Positions 15,519-24,028 are shown, numbered from the stretch's first letter. The stretch is DNA of 34,761 bases from an uncultured OM182 clade bacterium (GCA_902567095.1 CACFLG010000013.1:1-34761); one strand, 5' to 3'. Program-made: numbers and translations. The notes: generated by a model not told the origin, from the sequence alone.

Positions 15519-15722
15519 TGATCGTTTTCCGAATAACGGAAAAAGTGTTGCCGACTCTTTTCAGGGGAGAGCGGTTTACATCTCCAAAAACACCCTGGCC
15601 GCTAAAGGAGGTGATCCCATCAATTATCAGTCTAAGAGGGGAGCCTTCGAGCCCAATCGGCTTTAAGGTTCCTCATGTGGCGTGAGCATAAGGGCTTAAA
15701 TCTGTAAAGTTTAAGCCCTTAT
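15519..15722 (+). ncRNA. candidate uncharacterised structured small RNA (~200 nt)
   Basis: Between the strong promoter and a 13-bp terminal hairpin lies about 200 nt rich in structure. Hairpin 1 pairs TTTTCCG with CGGAAAA around AATAA (15525-15543). An outer stem GTGTT/AACAC (15545-15549 with 15589-15593) encloses GGAGA/TCTCC (15566-15570 with 15581-15585). Loop bases GCGG (15571-15574) can pair with CCGC just downstream (15599-15602), making a pseudoknot. Directly after comes AAGGAGGTGATCC (15605-15617), complementary for 13 nt to the conserved 16S rRNA 3' tail. No ATG, GTG or TTG start sits at a usable distance after it. It does not resemble 6S, 4.5S, RNase P, tmRNA or Csr-type RNAs as I know them. 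It could be an sRNA or the leader of an unrecognised short peptide. Confidence 0.4.
15688..15722 (+). terminator. 13-bp perfect hairpin ending the small RNA locus
   Basis: ATAAGGGCTTAAA (15688-15700) and its exact reverse complement (15710-15722) flank a 9-nt loop. It lies between the candidate RNA and the convergent nhaB gene, so it is probably a shared terminator. The stem base is A/U-rich, but no long U run follows on either strand, so termination strength is uncertain. Confidence 0.55.
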
Positions 15723-15774
15723 CTCATCTAAACGCGCATAAAATTGAAAATATATCGTCAACACCGAGAACGAG

Positions 15775-17289
15775 TTACAAGAAATTAATTACGGAGAGCA
15801 ACCCAACCGTGCTCAAGACCACTGTGTAGGGCGACGCCATAATCACCATTCTCATATATGAGAGATTAATCAACGGTGCCAGTGAAGACGTAAGCAGAAA
15901 CAAAAACGCCGCTTGGCCGTTTGGCGTGGCAATGGATGGGATGTTAGTGCCTGTATTCACCGCTACTGCCAATTTGTCGAATTGATCCCGCGATATCATT
16001 CCTGAATCCAATGCAGCCTTAATTTCATTTATGTACACAGTAGCTACAAAAACGTTGTCGCTTATCATTGAGAGAACTCCGTTGGCGACAAAGAAAAGTG
16101 GTGCTTGAAGATCAACACTTTGCGCGAGCACATAAACTATAATTGGATCAAATAAGTCTTGATCGTGGATGACTCCAACGATACAGAAGAAGACGACCAA
16201 TAAGGCAGTAAACGGAAGCGCTTCATTAAAAGCCGGGCCAAGATCATGCTCTTCCGTAACACCCTTAAAAGCTGTGAGCAGCACGATAACCCCCAGACCA
16301 ATAATACCTACCTCCGCGACATGAAGTGCCAGAGCAATGATTAATAAAACTCCGACAATTGATTCGATCAGAAGGTCTGTTTTGTCCTTATCAGTTAAGT
16401 TGCTTTTTCGGAAATCGCTGTAGCGTTCAAATATCTCTTTGATTTCAGATGGTAACTGGGTACCAAACCCCGCAATTTTTAACTTCTCAACAGAAAAACA
16501 TGTAAGCATACCAGCAAAGAAAACAGGCACAGTGATTGGTGACATCACCACTAGAAATTCTATGAATGTCCAGTCAGCTACGTTCGCAATCAGCAAATTC
16601 TGTGGTTCTCCAACTATTGTGCAAACTCCCCCAAGAGCTGTCCCCACAACTCCATGCATTAATAGATTTCTGAGAAAGGATTTGAAATTCTCCTGCTGAT
16701 CCCGACCTAGGCTATTTAAAGACGAGTCATCAAGATAGTTATGGTCATCGTCAAAACCCTTGCCCGATGTGGCTAGGTGGAATATTCGATAAAACCCAAT
16801 ACCAACACCGATTAGCACTGCTGTGACAGTTAACGCATCTAAAAATGCGGAAAGAAACGCAGCAACAAAACAAAATAACAACGAAAGTAAAACTTTAGAC
16901 TCTATCTGAAGAAACAATCTGGTGAAGATAGCTAGCATTAAATTCTTCATAAAGTAGATGCCTGCCACCATAAATACGAGCAGGAGAATTACCTCAAGAT
17001 TATTTTCGACTTCATGCATAAGGGTATAAGGATTAGTCAATCCCAAAAACAATGACTGAATCGCAAGCAATCCTCCTGGCTGTAGGGGGTAACATTTTAA
17101 TGCTAAAGCAAGTGTGAAAATAAACTGGATAAGCAAAACCCAACCCATAATAAATCCACCTTCAAAATTCAGCTGATTCAAAAACCAAAGAAGAAAAGGA
17201 TTTAATATTAGGAAGGCAATTATAGTTTTTTTGTACCAGTTTGGAGAGTGTCCTAAGAAAGAACTATAAATATTTTTTAAAAACGGCAT
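15775..17289 (-). CDS. nhaB: Na+/H+ antiporter NhaB
   Basis: A 504-residue polytopic inner-membrane antiporter, near the 513 residues of E. coli NhaB. It exports Na+ in exchange for protons. Visible landmarks are the opening [31 protein letters not shown], and the essential aspartate equivalent Asp151 in [50 protein letters not shown] and [19 protein letters not shown] follow. ATG start at 17289. It is divergent from the HD-domain gene across 186 bp. With the osmoprotectant importer and the DASS-type transporter further along, it fits a saline habitat. Confidence 0.93.
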   Translation of the reverse strand: MPFLKNIYSSFLGHSPNWYKKTIIAFLILNPFLLWFLNQLNFEGGFIMGWVLLIQFIFTLALALKCYPLQPGGLLAIQSLFLGLTNPYTLMHEVENNLEVILLLVFMVAGIYFMKNLMLAIFTRLFLQIESKVLLSLLFCFVAAFLSAFLDALTVTAVLIGVGIGFYRIFHLATSGKGFDDDHNYLDDSSLNSLGRDQQENFKSFLRNLLMHGVVGTALGGVCTIVGEPQNLLIANVADWTFIEFLVVMSPITVPVFFAGMLTCFSVEKLKIAGFGTQLPSEIKEIFERYSDFRKSNLTDKDKTDLLIESIVGVLLIIALALHVAEVGIIGLGVIVLLTAFKGVTEEHDLGPAFNEALPFTALLVVFFCIVGVIHDQDLFDPIIVYVLAQSVDLQAPLFFVANGVLSMISDNVFVATVYINEIKAALDSGMISRDQFDKLAVAVNTGTNIPSIATPNGQAAFLFLLTSSLAPLINLSYMRMVIMASPYTVVLSTVGLLSVINFL

Positions 17290-17475
17290 TAGTTTACCTG
17301 CGGATTTAACTGTTTAATTTCGCCAAAACCTAAGCAATAAGGTTTAAGGGACGCTAGAGTAACAGGATAAATTATTAAGCAGCTTTTTCAAGACGCATTA
17401 GAGAAACGTGGCAGCTAATAATATCACTTGACTCTGCTAGACCACGGTTCAAAATAGCAGGAGGCGGAAAATATT

Positions 17476-18336
17476 ATGTTCAATCCTTCTCTCATATTAA
17501 TCGAAGCATTTATAAAAGAGCTTTGTTCTCTCTACGAGAAAATGCATGGGGAAAACACAGAGGACATTCATCTAATCCGTTCTTCAGCGCGAAATTCATT
17601 AGAAATCATTGCAAACAGCGATGCCCCTTACCACGATCTAAATCATACCGTGATGGTGACTCTGGTAGGGACAGAAATTATTCGTGGAAAATCTCTTTTG
17701 GATGGATACGTGACTCCAGAAGATTGGCTGCACTTTGTGATTTCACTGCTCAATCATGACATCGGTTACGTAAGGGGAATATGTGAGGGTGACGGTGATG
17801 GAAAATATGTTGCCGATTTGAATAAAGGCACAATATCTCCGCCTCCCGGCTCGACCGATGCTTCTCTCACTCCCTATCATATAGACCGAGCTAAGCTTTT
17901 TATTCAAAAACGCTATGGAGCGAATAAACGACTTAACGTTAAAAAAATTTGTGACAACATAGAAAGGACCCGCTTCCCAGTGCCTGCAGAAGATGACACA
18001 ACCGATTCCGGTGATTTTGCCGGGCTCATACGGGCGGCTGATCTAATCGGGCAACTGGGAGACCCCCAGTACCACAGAAAAATTTCCGCTTTGTATGCAG
18101 AATTTAAGGAAACGGGACAAGCCGCAAAAATGGGTTACCAATCTGCTGCGGATCTAAGAGCCGGTTACCCTAAATTTTTTTGGGAACTAGTCTCTCCGTA
18201 CATTTCTGAAGGAATTAAATTTTTAAGAAGGACACAAACTGGACAGGCTTGGGTTCAAAATCTTTATGCGAATGTATTTAAAGAAGAGCACGATACCGAA
18301 GTTTACGGCCCTGAGAGAGCCGGCAATAGAAACTGA
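17476..18336 (+). CDS. HD-domain metal-dependent phosphohydrolase
   Basis: A 286-residue cytosolic protein. Metal-binding residues of the HD superfamily are visible: His53 and His57 in YHDLNHT, and the His94-Asp95 pair in LLNHDIGY. A later aspartate in IRAADLIGQLGDP may complete the site. The arrangement resembles the PDEase/HD domain, but no sensory, GGDEF or GYP motif is attached, so neither cyclic nucleotide nor c-di-GMP specificity can be claimed. Start ATG 17476 is supported by AGGAGG 11 nt upstream. The gene leads towards the GT4 cluster after a 115-bp gap; a functional link is unproven. Confidence 0.75.
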   Translation: MFNPSLILIEAFIKELCSLYEKMHGENTEDIHLIRSSARNSLEIIANSDAPYHDLNHTVMVTLVGTEIIRGKSLLDGYVTPEDWLHFVISLLNHDIGYVRGICEGDGDGKYVADLNKGTISPPPGSTDASLTPYHIDRAKLFIQKRYGANKRLNVKKICDNIERTRFPVPAEDDTTDSGDFAGLIRAADLIGQLGDPQYHRKISALYAEFKETGQAAKMGYQSAADLRAGYPKFFWELVSPYISEGIKFLRRTQTGQAWVQNLYANVFKEEHDTEVYGPERAGNRN

Positions 18337-18451
18337 GGCGATCTTTCAAGGTCTTTGTGTCAGATTTTTCTGTAGGTCACCGATTACCATGGCATTCACT
18401 CGTCAAAGTCCCTAAAATCCAACGTTGCCTTCCGAAGCAGAAAGTCTGAAC

Positions 18452-19711
18452 GTGGAAAATAAAAGACTCAAAATATGTTTGCTCAGTTATAGAAGCAACC
18501 CTCGAAGCGGAGGTCAGGGAGTTTACATAAAGTTCTTAAGTAAAGCGCTTGTAGATTTGGGACACCAAGTAGATGTGATATCTTCAGAGCCTTTCCCTGA
18601 GTTAGATAGCAGCGTAAAGCTGATCAAAATTTTTGGTCTGAATTTGTTTGAAAAAGGAAACCACGCCACCGCATTGAGATTTAAGCATTTGTTTTCTTTC
18701 ACTGACTTCTTTGAGTGGCTGAGCATGTTAACGGGTGGTTTCGCTGAGCCCTACACGTTTGGCCGAAGAGTTCTGAAGTATCTAAAAAATAATCATGCCG
18801 ATTACGATATAATTCATGACAATCAGAGCCTTAGTTATGCTTTGATAAGCCTAAAAAAAAAGGGTTGGCCTGTATTTGCCACGATACACCATCCTATCTC
18901 GTTAGACCTCAAGATAGCCTTAGACCATGAAAAAAGATGGCAATATAAATTCCTGATCAATCGTTGGCATTATTTCCTGAGAATGCAGAAACGCGTTGCC
19001 CGACAGATTGATCACGTAGTTACAGTATCCGAATCATCAAAAAAAGATATAACGAGTGATTTCAACGTTGCCAAAGAAAATATAACCGTGGTTAACAATG
19101 GAATCGATACCGAAATTTTCAAACCATTGCCCCAAATAGAAAGGGTTGCTGAAACGATAATGACAACGTCTTCTGCAGACTCTCCTCTGAAAGGGCTACC
19201 TTACCTTCTAAAAGCGGTCGCAGGGCTTACCGAAGAATTTCCAAATTTGCACTTAAACATTCTGGGCAAATTAAATCAGGGTGGGACCGCATCAAAGTTG
19301 ATCGAGGAACTCGAGTTAGGCAGTAAAGTATCTTTTTTCTCAGATATCTCAACGAGCGAAATAGTCATGCTCTACGCTAAAGCTTCTTGCGCGGTGGTTC
19401 CTTCGTTATATGAAGGATTTGGACTACCTGCAGGTGAAGCGATGGCTTGCGAGGTACCTGTCGTCTCAACTGACGGCGGGGCATTACCGGAGGTGGTAGG
19501 CGAAGCCGGCTTAATTGTTAGCGCTGGCGATCACCAGGCTCTCGGAGAATCAATTGCCTATTTCCTAAGAAGCCCTGATCTGAGAAAAGAGTATGGAGAA
19601 AAAGGCCGAAAACGGATAGTGAAAAAATTCAGTTGGTATCGCTGCGCGAAACAGATGGAATCTCTCTACGTAAAATCATTAGAAACTTCAGGAATAGACT
19701 ATGTCTCTTGA
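18452..19711 (+). CDS. GT4-family glycosyltransferase
   Basis: A GT-B fold retaining glycosyltransferase. The N-terminal domain opens KICLLSYRSNPRSGGQGVYI, the glycine loop typical of family 4. The C-terminal domain has LPYLLKAVAGL and the E-x7-E nucleotide-sugar motif, Glu321 and Glu329 in EGFGLPAGE, followed by PVVSTDGGALPEVVG. Hydrophobicity is low, so it is cytosolic or peripheral. I prefer GTG 18452 (419 residues); a TTG at 18425 would add nine residues without a ribosome-binding site. It overlaps the methyltransferase gene by 11 nt and leads a three-gene plus-strand cluster with the toroid protein. Sugar donor and acceptor are unknown. Confidence 0.88.
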   Translation: MENKRLKICLLSYRSNPRSGGQGVYIKFLSKALVDLGHQVDVISSEPFPELDSSVKLIKIFGLNLFEKGNHATALRFKHLFSFTDFFEWLSMLTGGFAEPYTFGRRVLKYLKNNHADYDIIHDNQSLSYALISLKKKGWPVFATIHHPISLDLKIALDHEKRWQYKFLINRWHYFLRMQKRVARQIDHVVTVSESSKKDITSDFNVAKENITVVNNGIDTEIFKPLPQIERVAETIMTTSSADSPLKGLPYLLKAVAGLTEEFPNLHLNILGKLNQGGTASKLIEELELGSKVSFFSDISTSEIVMLYAKASCAVVPSLYEGFGLPAGEAMACEVPVVSTDGGALPEVVGEAGLIVSAGDHQALGESIAYFLRSPDLRKEYGEKGRKRIVKKFSWYRCAKQMESLYVKSLETSGIDYVS

Positions 19712-20420
19712 GACGATAAAATTGGAACACTTGAAGCTGAACGACAATGATAAACTTCTGGATTTGGGCTGTGGAGAAGGCAGACATGCCCTGTCGGCGT
19801 ATATTTCTAAGGAATTAAAAGTATACGCCGTAGACTTATCTGTCAAAGATCTGGGGACTACAAAAAATAGATTCAATGAATTTTTTGAAACTGACAACGA
19901 GAAAAAAACCTTGTCTTTAGCGGCTGCGGACGCAAAAAATCTTCCCTTTCAAGATAACACGTTTGACTCAGTGATCTGCTCTGAAGTGCTCGAACATATT
20001 CACGACTACAAATCTGTTCTCTTGGAGATCTCCCGTGTTCTAAAAGATGGCGGCATAGCCGGTATCAGCGTCCCGAGATTCTTCCCAGAGTGGATTTGTT
20101 GGAAATTAAGCGACGCCTATCACGAAGTTAAAGGGGGACATATAAGGATTTTTAGAAAGCCCAAACTTCTTGCAGATATTGAAAAAACAGGTCTCAACTT
20201 CAAGAAACTTCACTATGCTCATGCCCTCCATGTTCCTTATTGGTGGCTCAAGTGCTTATTTTGGCGAGAACCTGGAGAAAAAGAGGCCATGTTGGTGACA
20301 CTTTATCATCGATTTTTAGTTTGGGATCTCATGAAAAAACCCCTCATCTGTTTTTTTGCGGAAAAATTGCTTAATCCAATAATGGGAAAAAGTGTAGTTA
20401 TGTATTTTCAAAAAAAATAG
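19701..20420 (+). CDS. class I SAM-dependent methyltransferase in the GT4 cluster
   Basis: A 239-residue Rossmann-fold methyltransferase of the Methyltransf_11/UbiE-like type. Motif I is LLDLGCGEGRH (19-29), the acidic ribose-binding strand is VYAVDLS (41-47), and AAADAKNLPFQDNTFDSVICSEVLEHI spans motifs II-III. The C-terminal 80 residues contain a Trp-rich segment (HVPYWWLKCLFW) that may contact a lipid or membrane surface. The start lies inside the glycosyltransferase gene (11-nt overlap), so the two are coupled. With the toroid protein 10 bp downstream it probably modifies the same unknown product. Confidence 0.85.
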   Translation: MSLETIKLEHLKLNDNDKLLDLGCGEGRHALSAYISKELKVYAVDLSVKDLGTTKNRFNEFFETDNEKKTLSLAAADAKNLPFQDNTFDSVICSEVLEHIHDYKSVLLEISRVLKDGGIAGISVPRFFPEWICWKLSDAYHEVKGGHIRIFRKPKLLADIEKTGLNFKKLHYAHALHVPYWWLKCLFWREPGEKEAMLVTLYHRFLVWDLMKKPLICFFAEKLLNPIMGKSVVMYFQKK

Positions 20421-20430
20421 AGCGCTCCTC

Positions 20431-21447
20431 ATGCAACCTCCAATTTCTTTAAAAGCTTTTCCAGAGAACTTTTTCGCGGAAACCGCAAACTACATAGCTA
20501 ATGTTCAATGTCCTGATGGGAGCATTCCTTGGTTTAGAGATGGACCGATGGATCCCTGGGATCATATAGAGGCGCTTATGGGCTTAGCGATTGGAGGAAA
20601 GCATGAGCAAGCTAAAAAGGGTTTTGATTGGTTAAAAGAAAACCAACAAAAAAATGGTAGTTGGTTGGCGGCATATCGAGACGGAAGAATTGAGGACGGA
20701 ACAAGAGCAGAAACAAATTACGTCGCATATATTGCGACCGGAGTATGGCATTTCCACCTCGTAACGGGCGATAAAAATTTTTTAACTGAAATGTGGGACA
20801 GCGTCTCTCGAGCCATAGACTTTGTCCTTGAACTTCAAGGATCAAATGGAGAAATTTTCTGGTGCCTCGATACAAAAAAAGGCGTTCAACATGATTGCCT
20901 GCTTACAGGATGTTCTAGTATTTATAAATCACTAGAGTGTGCGATAGCAATTGGATCAGCTTTAAAGAAAAATACCGAAACATGGTCAATAGCACGGAAT
21001 CGCCTTGGAACCGCTATTTCAGCCCACCCCGAATGCTTCGATCAAACCTGGACCTCGAAAGATAGGTATGCGATGGATTGGTTTTACCCAGTTCTCACAG
21101 GCGTCATTAGAGATAACGAAGCTTTAAAACGCATAAATAAACGATGGGACGAGTTTGTCGAAACTGGCTTGGGTTGTCGCTGCGTCAGCGATCAACCATG
21201 GATCACCGTAGCTGAAACCTGTGAGCTAGTATTAGCTCTAAATTGCATTGGAGACCGAATAAGAGCTACGACGTTGTTCAACTGGCTGAACCGATTTCGG
21301 GAGCAAGACGGATCATATTGGACGGGCTATGTTTTCCCTGAAAAAGTGCTTTGGCCCGAGGAACGACCTACTTGGACAGCGGGCGCAATTTTGTTAGCAG
21401 CGGATGCCCTCACAATGAAGACAAAGGGGTCAAATTTGTTTTCGTAG
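20431..21447 (+). CDS. alpha/alpha-toroid (prenyltransferase / squalene-cyclase-like) protein
   Basis: A 338-residue protein with repeated QW-type motifs: VQCPDGSIPW (25-34), NQQKNGSWLA (71-80), LQGSNGEIFW (135-144) and REQDGSYWTGY (290-300). These are separated by helix pairs, as in the alpha/alpha-toroid of terpene cyclases and protein prenyltransferases. The DxDD protonation motif of squalene-hopene cyclase is absent, and at half the cyclase length it has only one barrel. The cyclase label is therefore fold, not function. His45 (DPWDH), Cys161 and the acidic tail (WPEERPTW) are candidates for a site. It lies 10 bp after the methyltransferase and converges with another methyltransferase gene. 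Glycosidase-like (alpha/alpha)6 chemistry is an alternative. Confidence 0.72.
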   Translation: MQPPISLKAFPENFFAETANYIANVQCPDGSIPWFRDGPMDPWDHIEALMGLAIGGKHEQAKKGFDWLKENQQKNGSWLAAYRDGRIEDGTRAETNYVAYIATGVWHFHLVTGDKNFLTEMWDSVSRAIDFVLELQGSNGEIFWCLDTKKGVQHDCLLTGCSSIYKSLECAIAIGSALKKNTETWSIARNRLGTAISAHPECFDQTWTSKDRYAMDWFYPVLTGVIRDNEALKRINKRWDEFVETGLGCRCVSDQPWITVAETCELVLALNCIGDRIRATTLFNWLNRFREQDGSYWTGYVFPEKVLWPEERPTWTAGAILLAADALTMKTKGSNLFS

Positions 21448-21461
21448 TGTGCCACCAAGCG

Positions 21462-22076
21462 CTAAATTCGCTCTAGGACCACAAGTGTTCTAACTCTGCG
21501 AATCTCTACAAATAAGCCTGAGGATAAGGCTAGCTTCATGATCTCGTGAGGAGCTTGACCGCCCTCTGACGGATCAAGAAATATATCGTGGATCGCAAGA
21601 AAACCTCCTTTTCTGAGATGGCAACTCCAAGATCGGTAATCTTTAAGGGCTGCTTCCATCGAATGGCCCCCATCGATAAACACCATTCCAAGTGGCCCAA
21701 CCCAGTTTCTGGCTACCGCTTCAGAGCTCGAAACAATTGGTATTACAGTATCCGACAGTCCGGCCATCTCAATATTTTTTCGAAACTCGGAAAAAGAATC
21801 CATTTGATTACGCTTTACATCAAAAAGCTCCTTGTCGTGATAACCCTCTCCTGGCTGATGTTCTTCAGAGCCCCTATGATGATCAATTGCGTAAAGAGTA
21901 TTATTATTCTCAAGGCATGCAAGCCCTAGGTAAATTGTGCTTTTCCCACAATAACTACCTACTTCAAGAGCTGGACCCAAAGAGGCTATCTCTAGGCAAC
22001 TCCTATAAAGAATCTCGCCTTCCTCCGGATGTAAAAAACCTTTAACAGCATTTATTTCGATAGGAAGTTTGATCAT
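21462..22076 (-). CDS. class I SAM-dependent methyltransferase (Methyltransf_24-like)
   Basis: A 204-residue methyltransferase. ALEVGSYCGKSTIYLG (36-51) is the SAM loop, TLYAIDHHRG carries the ribose-binding acid, and GMVFIDGGHSMEAALKDY holds the metal- and substrate-site Asp-Gly-Gly-His seen in Methyltransf_24 and catechol-O-methyltransferase-like enzymes. ATG start at 22076, only 2 nt after the stop of the 59-residue membrane protein, so the two are almost certainly cotranscribed. It faces the GT4/methyltransferase/toroid cluster tail to tail with 14 bp between stops. Whether it serves that cluster or the moeA operon is open. Confidence 0.83.
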   Translation of the reverse strand: MIKLPIEINAVKGFLHPEEGEILYRSCLEIASLGPALEVGSYCGKSTIYLGLACLENNNTLYAIDHHRGSEEHQPGEGYHDKELFDVKRNQMDSFSEFRKNIEMAGLSDTVIPIVSSSEAVARNWVGPLGMVFIDGGHSMEAALKDYRSWSCHLRKGGFLAIHDIFLDPSEGGQAPHEIMKLALSSGLFVEIRRVRTLVVLERI

Positions 22077-22078
22077 TT

Positions 22079-22258
22079 TCAGGATAGAAAAAAAATTGTT
22101 GAGTAAATTGGAACCAAAAAAATCAACGCGTACGCACCAAGATTAAATATTCCCGGCCATTTATTCTTTTGACCTATGGGCAATAAATTCCCAGTTGTCA
22201 TCCAAAGAATTGTCGAAAATAACAGAGAAAGAAGAACGCTCAGTATTATTAAACCCAT
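22079..22258 (-). CDS. 59-residue two-helix small membrane protein
   Basis: On the minus strand ATG 22258 opens a 59-codon frame ending in TGA at 22081-22079. The ribosome-binding site GGAG stands 10 nt upstream. The product has an N-terminal helix (GLIILSVLLSLLFSTILWM, residues 2-20), a polar loop around GQKNKWPG (residues 29-36), and a second helix (YALIFLVPIYSTIFFL). Placement, 32 nt after moeA and 2 nt before the methyltransferase, fills an otherwise unexplained gap in the operon. I do not recognise a family. Function unknown; a membrane anchor or subunit for the neighbouring methyltransferase is one possibility. Confidence 0.7.
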   Translation of the reverse strand: MGLIILSVLLSLLFSTILWMTTGNLLPIGQKNKWPGIFNLGAYALIFLVPIYSTIFFLS

Positions 22259-22290
22259 TAGTATATTTCTCCTAATTATCTCTACTTCAG

Positions 22291-23487
22291 TTAGTCCAGC
22301 TCTATAAACTTTATAGGGTCACCGATTTTGATCTGCTGAGCACCATCTACAATTGCTAAGCAATTTGCCCATCTCAAAGAACTGAGAACACTAGAACCCT
22401 GGTGAGCGTACTTTTCTATCCAGGTCCCTCCTTGTTTAGATCTCAGCCTAGCGCGCAGATACTCTCGGCGTGATCCTGCTTGGAAATCAAAAGAAGACAG
22501 CCCATAGAGTTCATTAGGAGCAACCTCACTCAAGCCCTGCGTCGCCTTAAGGAAAGGTTTCGCAAAGACAAAAAAGCTCACAAAGGTAGACACTGGATTG
22601 CCAGGCAAACCTAAGAGAGGTTTTCCATTAATTTCTCCAAGCAAGAACGGTTTTCCAGGTTTCATAGCAACCTTCCATATATTAACGGAGCCTAACGCTC
22701 TTACGGCGGCCTTAACATGATCCTCTTCACCAACCGAAACCCCACCCGAGGAAATTATTACATCGGCTACTTCCCCAGCTTTCGATAGCATAGCCAGCGT
22801 TTTCGAGTAGTCATCGGGCACGATTCCCAAGTCAATAACGTTTAGTCCCATATCTCTAAGCAAACCATAAATAAGGAATCGATTGGAGTTGTAAGACTGA
22901 GCAGACTTTAAGGCCTTTCCAGGTAATACCAATTCATCACCTGTAGAGAAAATCGCAACGGTCAGAGGGATTTTTACTTTCACGCTAGTTTCTCCAACCG
23001 ATGCCAAAAGAGCGACCGCAGCGCTTGAGAGAAACTCCCCTTTTGAAACCACTTTAGAGCCCGAAGTAATATCGTGACCTCGTCTTCGAACATTAGAGTA
23101 CTTCTTTGGCAACTTTTTGATTGTCGCGGTGTCTAAAGAAAAATCAACATCCTCTTGAACTATTACGGTATCTGCGCCTTCTGGAATAGGGGCCCCAGTG
23201 AAAATTCTGGCAAGAGAATTCTTCGTTAAAGTCTGGCCAAGCCGCCCAGCCGGTATCCTATCGTAAACACTATAAGTCATTCCCTCTAAAAGGTCTCCGT
23301 GACAACCCGCAAATCCATCCATAGCGCTGTTGTCAAAGAAAGGAACATCAATTTGCGCGAACACATCCTCTGCGCTAGCGCGGCCATAGGATTGGTCTAA
23401 CAATGTTCTTTCGTCTCCGGTTACCGGGCTCGCTATTTCTAAGAGCTCTTTGACCGCATCATCTACCGGCGAGAGATCCAAACTCAA
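22291..23487 (-). CDS. moeA: molybdopterin molybdenumtransferase MoeA
   Basis: A 398-residue protein, standard for MoeA, which inserts molybdate into adenylylated molybdopterin to finish Moco. Landmarks are DNSAMDGFA (52-60), RIFTGAPIPEGADTVIVQED (94-113), RRRGHDI (134-140), IFSTGDEL (179-186), SSGGVSVGEEDHVK (246-259) and MKPGKPFLLG. The start codon is TTG at 23487, overlapping the moaB stop as TTGA, with GGGAG 3 nt upstream. It is coupled to moaB and followed by the small membrane protein. Molybdoenzymes served by it are not in the window. Confidence 0.93.
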   Translation of the reverse strand: MSLDLSPVDDAVKELLEIASPVTGDERTLLDQSYGRASAEDVFAQIDVPFFDNSAMDGFAGCHGDLLEGMTYSVYDRIPAGRLGQTLTKNSLARIFTGAPIPEGADTVIVQEDVDFSLDTATIKKLPKKYSNVRRRGHDITSGSKVVSKGEFLSSAAVALLASVGETSVKVKIPLTVAIFSTGDELVLPGKALKSAQSYNSNRFLIYGLLRDMGLNVIDLGIVPDDYSKTLAMLSKAGEVADVIISSGGVSVGEEDHVKAAVRALGSVNIWKVAMKPGKPFLLGEINGKPLLGLPGNPVSTFVSFFVFAKPFLKATQGLSEVAPNELYGLSSFDFQAGSRREYLRARLRSKQGGTWIEKYAHQGSSVLSSLRWANCLAIVDGAQQIKIGDPIKFIELD

Positions 23488-24002
23488 TGGCTCCCAGTTC
23501 GAATAAGTTCCGCAAAATTGCAGGGCTTATGATTGATATCTAATTGATCTTTGAGAATCTTATCCCACGCTGTCTTACAGGCTCCCGTAGACCCTGGTAT
23601 ACAGAAAATTATAGTATCGTTTGCAATACCAGCAAGCGCTCTAGACTGAACAGTCGAAGTGCCTATTTCATCGAAAGACACCCTTCGAAAAAGCTCCCCA
23701 AATCCGGGAACATCCGAATCAAAAAGAGGTTGAACAGCTTCTGGCGTTGAATCCCTTGACGTAAAACCAGTTCCACCAGTAACCAAAACGACCTCGACTC
23801 CTGGATCCGCTATCCAGCTAGACAGAATAGCTCTGAGATCATAAAGATTATCTTTTGAGATAGCGTATTGTGAGATTGAGTGTCCTCCTGACCTAGCCGC
23901 ATCCATTAAGAATCTACCAGAAGAGTCATTTTTCTCGTTTCGAGTATCAGATACGGTTAGCACTCCTATGCTCAAGCATCCAAGATTACCGTTTTTAGTC
24001 AT
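23484..24002 (-). CDS. moaB: molybdopterin adenylyltransferase-family protein MoaB
   Basis: A small (172-residue) MoaB/Mog domain: IGVLTVSDTRNEKNDSSG at the N-terminus, VVLVTGGTGFTSRDSTPEA in the middle (the molybdopterin-binding TGGTG and acidic residues) and IIFCIPGSTGACKTAWDKIL near the end. Proteins of this family adenylylate molybdopterin before MoeA acts. Length and C-terminus fit MoaB better than Mog. ATG 24002 is chosen; a GTG one codon earlier (24005) is equally possible. It follows the enoyl-CoA hydratase gene by 26 bp and overlaps moeA by 4 nt. Confidence 0.9.
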   Translation of the reverse strand: MTKNGNLGCLSIGVLTVSDTRNEKNDSSGRFLMDAARSGGHSISQYAISKDNLYDLRAILSSWIADPGVEVVLVTGGTGFTSRDSTPEAVQPLFDSDVPGFGELFRRVSFDEIGTSTVQSRALAGIANDTIIFCIPGSTGACKTAWDKILKDQLDINHKPCNFAELIRTGSH

Positions 24003-24028
24003 CACTTAGGCCGATTAAAAATCATGTT

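Larger units (their letters stand above)
15296..15774. other. 479-bp region without a supported protein gene
   Basis: 15296-15483 is AT-rich with no recognised element. 15484-15722 carries a near-consensus promoter, several nested RNA-structure signals and a terminal hairpin, annotated separately as a candidate RNA gene. 15723-15774 is the short spacer before the nhaB stop. A 60-codon TTG frame at 15484-15666 is not convincing as a gene because its start lies on the -35 hexamer. Confidence 0.55.

Noticed and set aside
15640-15665. tRNA T-arm-like string (TTCGA flanked by short G/C runs)
   Set aside because: No acceptor, D or anticodon arms can be built around it.
15484-15666. 60-codon plus-strand frame opening with TTG
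   Set aside because: The start codon coincides with the -35 hexamer of a near-consensus promoter, so it could not be on that transcript; no ribosome-binding site and no recognisable protein.
15545-15685. GTG frame of about 46 codons inside the candidate small RNA
   Set aside because: No ribosome-binding site and composition not protein-like; the structured-RNA reading explains more of the sequence.
24003-24028. Possible Moco riboswitch upstream of moaB
   Set aside because: Only 26 bp separate moaB from the preceding gene, far too little for that RNA.
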